A DNA stretch of 64,000 nucleotides from Hydractinia symbiolongicarpus (Eukaryota; Cnidaria; Hydrozoa; Anthoathecata; Hydractiniidae). Positions 38,373 to 49,200 of the stretch are shown here, one piece after another (position 1 is the first letter of the stretch; every line of letters starts with the position of its first letter). Below the pieces are notes generated by a model that did not search any database, was not told the origin of the DNA, and saw only the letters and a program-made list of their open reading frames with translations. The DNA is taken from the NCBI RefSeq assembly GCF_029227915.1, contig NC_079878.1, positions 10,912,001 through 10,976,000 of the forward strand, given 5' to 3'. A program made the position numbers and the translations under genes.

Positions 38373-39184
38373 CCGCTACCTTTGCAAATTAAGAAAATCG
38401 CGAAATCAAAGAAAATAAAATTCTTAAATGATCCTGGAATTAAAAGGACAATGAGCTGTCTAACTAGTGCTTTACATAAATATAAATTTTCTTTTTAGGT
38501 AAGAGTTGAAACCCAATAAGAAATTTCTTTTTCACGATATTCAACACATTTTAATTTGAAGCAAATAATTCCTACAAGAACAATACTGATTTGAAAGCAA
38601 ATAAAAAACCCAAAATTTCCAAAAAATAATGCACGTTTAAATAAAAACTACAACATAGATCAGTCACAAGTTCAAACCCTTCATATTGGATTCATGCAAA
38701 GTTTTATGCAACAATTACAGATAGGGAGATGGGGAACATTCATTCCGCCCCCCCCCTCCTACCACCCCTCTTCCTAATAGGTAAGGGTAAAAATAACCCA
38801 TAGCTAATAGGGTTAAAGGGAAATTGTTGAAAGTGAACTTTGTACAACCTAAAAATGTATTTGATGTGTTTTCTCAAAATAATTTCTGTAGCTTTCCTTA
38901 ACGTTTTAAACGTTTTCTTAAAATTTTGACACTTAAAAAAGGATTATGTTGTTCTTTCGCTGTTACTGATAATAGGTCATCGTAAAAAGATTTTGTTTTA
39001 AAAAAAAAGAGACTGTAAAACAACGCTATTATATTAATTTAAAAATTGACAATTATATCAATTTGTTAACAAATTCAGCGAAATAAGTCAGAAAATCTTA
39101 GAAGTAAAGTAAATTGAATTTAATATCACTCTAATTTTACTTTAAAGGAATAAAAGACATTCATCCTTTAATTTAGAGCCCCAA
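38373..39184. other. Upstream region of the OAS-like gene
   Basis: AT-rich with a C-run near 38747. A splice-acceptor-like TTTAATTTAG ends 10 nt before the start codon of the OAS-like gene, so a 5'UTR exon may lie here. No upstream coding exon recognised. Confidence 0.4.
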
Positions 39185-40501
39185 ATGGTTAATGTGATGG
39201 AGTCCTATTTACGACGTCTTTCCTCAACACTTCATCCTTCTGAAGAAGTAATAAAGCATGGAAAAGAGGTAATGAATAAAATGTTCCGAGCTCTGCAAAC
39301 CTCAAAAATGTTTAAAATTGATCGATGTGAACTGGTTGGAGGTGCAGAAAAGAAATCATCAATTTATCTTAAAGTTGATTTTGATTGTGTTGTTATTGTC
39401 AACAACATACGTCCATCTCAATTTGAGGAAGTTTTGGATCATTTTGAAGATATTTTACTTTTTAAGTTCGATATTAAAGAATCTGAAATTAAAAAAACGC
39501 CAAGAAGAAAACCAAAGACGCTTCAATTTACGTTGGAGGATGTGGATTTTGATGTGGTATTGGCTATTGCACCCGGAGAAAGAAAAGAAGGAGATGCAAA
39601 GATGTTGCTTAATACAGCAAAACAAACAGAAAGAAATCAGGATTTTGAAGCCGCTAAAGAGTTAATGAAAATGCAAAATGGCCTCTCAGAAATGGCAGTT
39701 CAATTTTTAAAAAAGCAAACCCCTTTTGTTCATGAATTCATTCGATTATGCAAGTACTGGAACAACACCTTGTTTTTTGAGTTGGTTTTCAACAACGTAT
39801 ATGTCTATGGTCGTTCGTCAATCATTGAATTATTGGCAATTGATGCTGGTTTGAAACATCATGGAAACTTTTCCCTGTCCTTCAAAACGTTTTTAGAAAC
39901 TGTAAAAGACATCAAAAATTGTGAAATTACTTTTGAAGACACCTATTACAGAGCTGACCAGATACCAACGTCGGCCAAAACACGGCCATATTTGATTGAT
40001 CCTGCAAATCCTTATCACAACTTCCTCGAAGATGTAAAAGAAATACATTTACAAGAATTTGCACGGTTTGCGTCTGATACCTTACAACGATTTTTAAGCA
40101 ATGACCTTCCTGGATTATTTGAACCACAACCCGATTGGTTAGGACGGCCGCTTAAGCCAAAAAAATGGATAGTGGGTATAGAGGATGGAGTTACTATAAA
40201 AACGCCTTCAATTGACATTAAAAGTTTACCGTCACATTTGAAGAACGAAAAATCAATCAAAAGCATGAAGAATTATATGGCTGTTCTCGAGAAAAATATG
40301 GAAATGTCAGCAAACTGCAATCCTGTTGACCCCACCTATGTGCAGGGGAAAATGCAAGATGCTATTGACAAATTGTTTTCTGGTGGACATCAGAATTGGT
40401 CAAGCTCATCTGAAGCACATTCAAATCGTGCAACCACAGTCACTATACCACTGGTTGATGGCAGGAATAAAGCAGTAAGAGTCAGCTGTGACTGGGAATA
40501 A
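39185..40501 (+). CDS. OAS/cGAS-like nucleotidyltransferase (candidate cGLR)
   Basis: A complete 438-residue single-exon protein. The nucleotidyltransferase core has the GG...S loop at residues 52-59 (GGAEKKSSIYLKVDFD), with Asp65 and Asp67 as the metal-binding pair and Asp123 (VDFDVV) as the third acidic residue. The spacing matches OAS proteins. The C-terminal half has OAS features: FIRLCKYWN, an ELLAIDAG helix, and RPYLIDPANPYHN like the RPVILDPADP signature of OAS. In this superfamily double-stranded RNA or DNA triggers synthesis of 2'-5' oligoadenylate or cyclic dinucleotides, signalling to RNase L or STING. Which product or ligand applies here cannot be read from sequence. Cytosolic; no signal peptide. 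The ATG at 39185 follows an acceptor-like AG; a second ATG is at codon 5. A related copy follows about 1.2 kb downstream. Confidence 0.85.
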   Translation: MVNVMESYLRRLSSTLHPSEEVIKHGKEVMNKMFRALQTSKMFKIDRCELVGGAEKKSSIYLKVDFDCVVIVNNIRPSQFEEVLDHFEDILLFKFDIKESEIKKTPRRKPKTLQFTLEDVDFDVVLAIAPGERKEGDAKMLLNTAKQTERNQDFEAAKELMKMQNGLSEMAVQFLKKQTPFVHEFIRLCKYWNNTLFFELVFNNVYVYGRSSIIELLAIDAGLKHHGNFSLSFKTFLETVKDIKNCEITFEDTYYRADQIPTSAKTRPYLIDPANPYHNFLEDVKEIHLQEFARFASDTLQRFLSNDLPGLFEPQPDWLGRPLKPKKWIVGIEDGVTIKTPSIDIKSLPSHLKNEKSIKSMKNYMAVLEKNMEMSANCNPVDPTYVQGKMQDAIDKLFSGGHQNWSSSSEAHSNRATTVTIPLVDGRNKAVRVSCDWE

Positions 40502-41646
40502 TTGACATTGTGTTGATGATTTCGATATGGTGAATCTTTAAACATTTTTGTTACAAGGAGTTCACTCTAACAGGATTTGTAATTTTTTTGCATTTTCAGT
40601 ATTTGAAAAATTAGTCATCATATTTGCAGTATATCTAAGCATCTAAGATTGAAAATAGAATAATGTCCGAATTGTGCAAATTCAACCTACCAATCTGTAA
40701 TATATCAGTCAATGCAAATATGCCAGTTGAACATTTGTTATTTTCATTATTATTTATGTTGTTATAATAGCGGTCTAAAATAGTCAGTTACTGTGATCAT
40801 TTTTTTCTCAGAGATATTTTATGACTATTCATCAGCGCCAGCACGGGGATGATTTTCTCAAGCCCTACTATTAGTTTAAATTTGCACTTTCTTATTGTGA
40901 AGATTTATATAACTTACTTATAAAAGGAATAAATAACTAAGTATGTACATTTTAGTGCCTCCATATAATCCAATCTATATTATCCAATCAAAAGAGGCAC
41001 CTCTGAGTTTGTCATGTGTTGACGAAAAAAACATAAAGCATAAAGGTTGATATTTTTACCATTGCTTACATCAACCTTTTTTTAAATCAGTCTGGTAATG
41101 ATAATTAATTGGTTTAGTGAATGTCGCTTTTTTATGACCAGGTAAAGTTCTGTTTTGGTGTTCCTGTAGAGGGCATTTTGTAAGATTCAATTATAGCCAG
41201 ATGATTCTGCACATTTTAATGATCGCTGTAAATAACGTTTAATCAATGAGATTTTTTGTTCACATATTCATGTATCGAAAACTTTTACTTCAAAGATAAG
41301 ATTTCTGTTCTTTGGAATTTGTTTTATTGTCACAAAACGACGGAGAAGGAGAAATACTGACTGTTTATTGCTACTTTCAGATCAAGAACTTACTAATACA
41401 CCATTTTCAAATTTCGAGTAAGGGTGAACTTTACTCAAGCTTCTCTTGTTTCAGGTTCAACTATTACCAAGTCGTTGCTCCTTGTCATCTCTTTCGAAAG
41501 ATTCACGTGTTAGCTTTAAAACTAAATATCACCAAAACTATTCCGTTTTTTGTCCTTTTACTTTTTCATTTTTTTAGATTTGCAATATTATGGATTCGTG
41601 TTATTATAAAAAATACGTGTGTATATAATGTATATATAATTTTTAG
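40502..41646. other. Spacer between the two OAS-like copies
   Basis: A possible AATAAA near 40929 could end the first gene. A 117-codon plus frame ending at 41665 shows no resemblance to the missing OAS-like N-terminus and looks like chance. No remnant of that N-terminal exon was recognised. Confidence 0.4.
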
Positions 41647-41657
41647 TTCTCTTTTTT

Positions 41658-42734
41658 CAATTTGAGGAAGTTTTGGATCATTTTGAAGATATTTTACTTT
41701 TTAAGTTCGATATTAAAGAATCTGAAATTAAAAAAACGCCAATAAGAAAGCCAAAGGCACTTCAATTTACGTTGGAAGGTGTGGATTTTGACGTGGTGTT
41801 GGCTACTGCACCCGGAGTAAAAACAGAGGAAGATGCAAGAGCATTACTCAACAAAGCAAAACAAAGGGAAAGCTTAGAAGCTGCAGAAGAATTTATGAAA
41901 ATGCAGAATGAGTTATCAGAAATGGCAGTTCAATTTGTGAAAAAGCAAACATCCTTTATTCATGAATTTATTCGATTATGTAAATACTGGAACAAGACCT
42001 TGTTTTTTGAGTTGGTTTCCAACAACGTATATGTCTATGGTCGTTCGTCAATCATTGAATTATTGGCAATTGATGCTGGTTTGAAACATCATGGAAACTT
42101 TTCCCGTTCCTTTAAAACGTTTTTAGAAACTGTAAAAAACATCAAAACTTGTGGAATTACTTTTGAAGAAACCTATTACAGAGCTAACCAGGTACCAACA
42201 TCGATCAAATTACGACCATATTTGATTGATCCTGCAAATCCTTATCACAACTACCTCGCAGATGTTAAAGAAATTCATTTAGAACTTTTCTCAGACTTTG
42301 CATCTGTTACATTACAACGACTACTGGGAGGTGAAATTTTCTTACTTTTTGAACCGCAACCAAACTGGCTATCACAGTCAGTTCGACCGAAAAATTGGAT
42401 GATGGGTATAAGGGATAATATAGCTTTAGAAACACCTTCGATTGAGTTCAACAAAGAATTGCCCTCGCATTTGAGGAATGAAGAATCGATTAGAAGTCTG
42501 AAGAATTATCTAGCTGTTTTGAACAAAAATGTCGAAGTTTTAACAACTAGGAATCCTGTTGATTCTTCATATGTGCAGAAAGAAGTGGAAAATGCTATCG
42601 ACAAGTTATTTATTGGTAGAAGTCAATGTTGGTCAAGTACAACTGAATTACATTCAAGTCGTGTTATCACCGTTACAATTCCTTTACGTGATGGCAGCAA
42701 AAAAGCGGCAAAAATTAGCTGTAACTGGGAATAA
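41658..42734 (+). pseudogene. 5'-truncated second OAS-like copy with an intact 3' reading frame
   Basis: Homology to the upstream gene begins abruptly at QFEEVLDHFED (residue 79 of the first copy) and continues to the shared C-terminus (SCNWE). The roughly 359 codons remain open. The GG loop and first Asp pair are missing; only the third Asp (VDFDVV) is present, so it cannot be catalytic as seen. No in-frame ATG lies near the homology start, but AG sites at 41645-41646 and just inside the homology could be splice acceptors, so an unseen upstream exon is possible. Some stretches are nearly identical in DNA to copy 1 while others diverge strongly. It may be a recent pseudogene or a spliced, catalytically dead paralogue. 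Confidence 0.6.
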
Positions 42735-42889
42735 TACAACATTGGGATTGTGCAGACTGTTTTTAACTTCTTTCAAATAACTGGGCTTATCACTCTATCA
42801 GTATTTTATGACTAGCCTAGAGTTTCGAGAGAATAACTTTCCCTGATTTCTGCCAAACGAAATCCTCAAAAAATCTGCCCTTTTACCAT

Positions 42890-42973
42890 TTTATAGCCGT
42901 GTTATAGACACACGAAATGCGATATAAAAAAGACTGCTGAGCCCTTGTATTCTCTTACGGGACACTGACTAGA
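42890..42973 (+). mobile_element. Decayed Helitron 3' end
   Basis: ATGCGATATAAAAAAGACTG and the following CTTGTATTC...GACACTGACTAG parallel the end of the 21722-22025 Helitron, but the hairpin is degraded. Confidence 0.5.
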
Positions 42974-45900
42974 CATCAGAATAATAATTTAAGGTTCTAA
43001 TCGTTCACGGAACTAAAAAAAATATTTGTTAGTCACCCGTTGTACTTATTTCTCGCACCGTTATTCCATGCCCTAGTTATGAAATTTACCTGGGGTCATG
43101 GTCCCTGTTATGATACACTTATAGTTACTGTATTATAAACCACACGTTTTTCTTTTTATTATAGCCAGAAAATTTAGGCTTAGAGTCTCAATGTAATTAT
43201 TACGCTTAGAAAAAGTAAACTATATTAAACAATAATTTGCGCGATAATCTGTGCATTGAGCAGATGACGCTCCTCTTGTAAATAGGGTTTAAAAGAACTG
43301 ATTTTGCCCTTTTCTTATAATTTAAAAGATTGATCAGGTAAGAACACATTAAGAACAATTCCAGATAAAAATAAGCACATCAAGCTTCAGCTAAAATTTT
43401 GACGGTCTTACAAAAAATGTAAATGGATAAAACAAAGTTCACAAAGTAAAAAACCGAAATTATAATCAGTGAAGATAGAGCATTCATTTTTTCATTATAA
43501 TTCCATTTGTTAATTTCTAAACAAAGACGAGGAAGAGGGCAACAAACAAAGAATCAAAACTTACAAAATCTTTTGAAATTTATTGTTCTCTTCTTCTTAT
43601 CATAAAATTGGTTGTTGCTAATTTCGTCGAAAAGGCGCGAATACTTAAACATTTTTAACAAAATAAACAACGCAACCTCAATTGTCCGTGACTTTGTCGG
43701 TGCACGCATTGGGAAAACTGTAAAGAATACGATTTTTTTTTTATATTTTTCATCATACTATATTTGGTAATGTCGTTTTTTATGCGTTTATATTAGTGTC
43801 ACGTGACCATACGCCGCGTATACTATACTTTTTTTTTGAGAAAAGAGAACGCGGTGAACTTCGTAATGGGGGCGTCTGTGTTAACATTGGAAATCCCGTT
43901 AAACGGAGAAACAAGGAAAGTTAATTACCCGTGACTTTTGTATGAGAAGATTTTTTGAATCAAATAAAAACACGCAAAGACAAAGTAAATTGTATATCAC
44001 AATTTCCTTTCCGTAGAAGAATTTTTTGCGTGCACAAACTGACAGAATATGGTTATTACTAATATAGCATATATTTTGTTCCAAAATCCTCACAAATTTA
44101 ATTTTCGCGAAAATTCATCCTCTTAAAGGAATTGTGGTTTGACAAAGTTATTTAGCTGAAAATTATGTTAAATGTAAAGCCTTTCTTTTGCAGGATTGTA
44201 GTATAGAAATTATACAATTATTTGGGGATACTAACTGTAAGCTTTGCAACCTTTACTCAATATATTTTGTAGGTAATTGTAGTTCACTAGTAAATGAGTA
44301 AAAAATACTATTTTTCTGACATAGCTACTATTAAGTTCGCCATAAACATCTAGACTTTATTTTGTCAAACAATATTCCTTCGAAGATCCACGCAGATAGC
44401 ACACATATTAAAGATGTCTATTTCTACTTTTTATCATTCTATTTTTTCCAGAATTCTTTTTTCTAACATTAAGAACTATTTTAATTTCAGAGACACTACA
44501 TTTGTTTGTTACTTCAACCACTTTTGTATGATGAAAAAGATACATTTTCAAAAAAAGAAAAACACTTTTATTTAAAAATTAAAAAAGTATGAAGCCTTTC
44601 GTAACTGAATTTTCGTAACAGTGTTACATTATCATTATAATAATGAAAAAGTTGCGTACCTTAAAAATGACTGGTACAATATTTTTTCAAAAAATCATTT
44701 GAACTACCATAATAACTGGTGAATAGTCAAAATTCCGTCAACTCTGTGTGAAATACCTACTTGGTGCAGCATTCTAACCACCTCATCAACTCCACTTTAA
44801 AAGATAGTAGACACGAGAACTTCTACGCTCTTATACGGTTAAAAACACTTGTTAGTGTTGTTGTAACGTTTCATTATAATAATAAATACTATATGAAACC
44901 TGCTATTATTTTCCTCATTGTGTTCATTTTCGCAAAGTGAGACAAGACTAGCGGACTAAAAATGCAACAGGAAGCGCTTTCAACATGATATTGGCGTAAG
45001 AGCTCTTAATTACTCCTAATAACCTAACTATGCTATTGCTAGTCAATTTAGAGTACTGGTGAAGTATAATAATTAGTGGGCAAGTAAGACAAGTAGCCAG
45101 GGAATTGACGATTTCAGCTGCGTTGTTGTTCTCTCTGTTTACTCAGAGTCTGTTTAATGGCCACAAGATCCGACAGTATTTATCTGTAACGCTTAATTCC
45201 AATGAGAATGATGTACACTTAAAATGAAAAAGGTTTTGACATAAATAGATGTAGTAAGTTGATTTAGTTTGAATTTGTGTGAGGACTGGTAACAAGGCTG
45301 GTAAGTTTAACACTTTTGCTAACCGCATACACATTACATTGGTTATTGTGTTATCGATATTGTCTCTGGAAAAATATTTGAAATTTCCAATCAAGTTATT
45401 GCGTAATTTCATCGAGCCGAAACGCTTGTTTTTATTTGACTGTAATTTTTTTAGACAATCTGTAGTTTTGTCAATGCCCATATGCGTTAACAAGAAGCCT
45501 CGTCAGCTTACTTTGTTAATAGTGGGAATTTAAGTCAAATAGAAACAAGCTTTGAAAAAGGTTTTTATTGACATCATCTGATGACGTATGTGCTAGCGTA
45601 TCCCTACGGAGAATAAACAAAGTTATAAACGATTGAACGCAGTGAATTAGTTTATAACCAACAATGAGCGTGATCTCGCCGATCTTCTGTTCTTTTAAAA
45701 AATTTCAAAGTGTGTCAGATATCATTCCGTAATATTTAAACATACGGCCTACCAAGCACGTCATGTGTAGCTACAAATATTCCGTTATAGCTAAAGCTTT
45801 TTACTAGACATCTCTCGAAAAAAATGTGGCCACAAACTATTTCTGCTTTAATGAAAATAAAACACAGGTTGTCATGCTGGACGACATTTGACACAATATC

Positions 45901-46288
45901 CTGCCACTGTTAAAACTACTTACCTATACTTTCAACCTACTGGCTCTATCAAGTTCATAGCACTCAACCAAGCCGCAGTATTATATTCGATGTATATAAC
46001 TCTTTAAATGACATGTTCATGTGAACGTATGTAAATACTTTAAAGAAACATATACATGGTCGTTCAGCATATATATTTTTATGGTAATATTTCGACCTCC
46101 GATGTATATAAGTATTCAATTTCGGAAAGACTGGACCGAGCTTAATGTACCATTATAGTCCTTTTATAAAGAAGACTGAACAGAAGTTAATTCTGCAAAA
46201 AATTGTTACCTCCAAAAGGATTGTAAAGTCATTCAATGTTGTTGTTCTATTTTATCTTGAAAAAAGAAAAAAGGTCAATACATAACTA
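42974..46288. other. Intergenic, no gene seen
   Basis: AT-rich sequence between the OAS-like copy and the NUB1 3' end. A 116-codon minus frame (45143-45493) and an overlapping 84-codon plus frame show no family features. A TTCGCGAA repeat fragment lies near 44095. Confidence 0.4.
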
Positions 46289-49200
46289 TTAATTTTGACT
46301 AGATGTCGCTATCAGTAACCTGTATTTATTTAAAAGTTCTGCTTCTTCTTCTAATGTCAAGTCAAGATAATCATCATCCGGATTTTGAGCAATGTCTTTT
46401 AGCGTTTCAGCTACCTTTAAGTCTATTTCATTGTCGTCTTCATCTGAACTTTCATCAGAGATAGAATCTAAATACAGGAAGTTGAAGGACATTAATTCTG
46501 GGACACAAATTCTAAAAGGACAAAGGCTCTAAGCAGTGGCATTAATTACTGCTTGGTTGCCAGGTTCGTTAAAATAAACAATATAGCTGGGAGCAGAAGC
46601 ATCCCATTGGTTGTATATTAGACAGAAGCATTCCATTGGTTGTAAATTAGAACAAAAGCATTCCATTGGTTGTAAATTAGAACAGAAGCATTACATTGGC
46701 TGTATATGAAGTTACACTCCCGGATCGCATCAAAAAAAATTGATAGAAAAATCAAAGGTTAGCGTTAGGCTTATTAACTGTAACTTGGAGGAGTAACAAC
46801 GGCATTTATAAGTTATAAGATAAGAATTAGGACTTTCTCGATGTGTCCTTATAAAGGAAAACATGTACAACACTGTTGACACTACTACATAGGCCTATAA
46901 ATTGCCTTTGGATCTCACACCAGTTATTCTAGTAAGGTAGTCAGACTATGATGACAAAAAAATAACATTATTTACTTTCATCGTATGCTTCCATTGAAGA
47001 TGAATTTTCAGTTTCATTATCAATTGCAGCTGACGGTGAAGCATCGTTATTCAAATTTGTCGATTTTTCGGTTTGTTGTTTTAGCAACTCCTCCATACAT
47101 TTGTTGACGTCACCATTCCATTTTTTCAATGTTTTCTCGACTAATGGTAATGGAAAGCCAATGGCCACAAACTGAATGAAAGACGTCAAATAATTAAAAT
47201 ATCTATGTGAATATACCACATAAATAAGCACGAGAAGGCATATTAGTGCTTATGTATGGCCTATTGTTGATGCGGATTGTATTTTTCTGGATAAATTAAT
47301 TCATTAGCAATTACCTGTTGCGTCATATGCTTCGGAAAGGAAGTTCTAAAAAAACAAGTAGCTAGTAAATATAGGAGAGACTACAAGAGGAATTAAAAAC
47401 AAGTCACGCAAGTAATCGGCAGAAAACAGTTGGCTAAAAAATGACACTATTGGCAAACACAACCGGCATAGTCAATGTGGGTTAAGGTGAGAATCACGGT
47501 CCCTAAAACAATATCCAATACGAAATAGGTATATTTTATCATACGCACTCTACTGGTATATTCTCGTCCTTTTTGACGTAATTTAACACTGTAGTCTTAA
47601 TTTTAATCTGAACTAGGGGAGGAGGTGCTCAAAAAATCCTCCCTGAAACTTCTGAAACCTAGGGGTTTTTAGGGGTCCAATTTCAGTTAGTGTCGGAATA
47701 GTTTAAAAAAAATTGTCATGACGTCACGTGTGTTGTCACGGCGACTCTTCGGTTAGCAGGTGGTCAGAACAAATCAGGCAAAAATTTATTTTTTTGTATA
47801 CGTTTATTAACAGTCGCCAAATCATGTGCTTTTATGAAATAATTTTGTGCTAAATCTAAATTGCGTGCAGCTCTTTTTCTTGTTCCAAAATTTATGTACC
47901 ACCGTTGTAGCCTATTGTCAGGTATTGTCAGGTATGATGATGTCATCTTACACTGACGTCAATAATTTTTCTTTCCTTTTCCACTTAGGTAGAGGAAAAA
48001 TGACAAAAAGCCGTTCTTAAATTTTGATGATGACAGCACTGTGAAGTTCATATACATAGAATTTTTTTAAAAATTTTATTAACCCGCGTAGCATCTAATG
48101 TGAAAAGCTTGAACCTGATGAAAATAATGCACATAAACATGTAGATTTAACGAAAAGTTAGGGAGATATTTAAGTCTAAAAATTTTGTGGACGTCAGCAA
48201 TTTTTTCAGTAATTTGTTTACACGTTCCCTTTATTGTGTAGAGCTCAAATCGTTGATGAAGAAAATGTATAGGATCATGTACTTTTGAAAAGAAAAACCC
48301 AATTAGGCAAAAAGGATAACAAATATCCGTCATTTGAATTTTAATGACGTCAGCAAAGATTTTAACCAAAGTTTTTTTTACCTGTTGCTTCCGTTGTGTA
48401 GAGCTTAAAATGCTGATTAGAAATATGTATGGAATGATGTGCTTTTAACCAACGGTTAAAGGGATATGTGGATTTAAACTTCCGAAACGGGTGGGTTGAG
48501 CCAGATTCAGGAAATTGGTCCTGTTTTAGCCCCAGGTAGTCCCTAGTTACCCACGCAGGAGATGACGTCAGTTATTCCCACTCAAGTTAGTTAGTCTTAA
48601 ATTTAAAAGTGTAATGCAATGTCTTCACCAATCTTAATATACTTTTCGTCGTCAACATTATTTTTACGGCAAAGTTTGGTAAATTACAGAATAATTTTAT
48701 AGGTGATGTTTTATAGACTTTGTTAAAGAAAATAATAATAAATATAATCGAATTTGCAAAAGTCACAGACAGAGACTGAAGCTTCGTATTATTATAAGAG
48801 AAGAGTGTATTTTAACCAATCTATAGGGGCTAAAATTTAAAAAAATGCTGTTTAGTAAGTCCTAACTATCGTGAGGTCTCCCTAATCACTTAATTTTCAA
48901 AGAATTTTGTAAGTTTAAAATCTCGTCCCTTCAAAAAACGGCTCTGACAAAGTATAAAACTGATATGAAATACTTTAAGGAAATACTTACTGTTCCATCA
49001 ACAGCGTGTCAGGATTATTCTGCAGTATCTAAAATATAAACACTAATTAATAATTTTATTTTATTTTATCCTTGAGAACCTAGATGCTCGTATGCTTATG
49101 TAAAGTTTCATAAAAATTTTAACATTTCACTTCAGGGTTTATTATAAATGTATACATGGTTAAGATAAAATGAACAAAACAAAATTTCATTTCCCTCTCA

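Noticed and set aside
36923-38498. Three overlapping plus-strand open frames of 379-510 codons (Lys/Ser-rich)
   Set aside because: They arise because the 19-bp satellite unit has no stop in any forward frame; all three frames give the same peptide, and no start context or flanking domain supports a gene.
41312-41665. 117-codon frame just upstream of the truncated OAS-like copy
   Set aside because: It does not resemble the missing N-terminal 78 residues and is in a different frame from the homologous part; it reads like low-complexity chance sequence.
45143-45533. Overlapping 116-codon (minus) and 84-codon (plus) frames
   Set aside because: No family features, no splice-supported neighbours; such lengths occur by chance in 64 kb.
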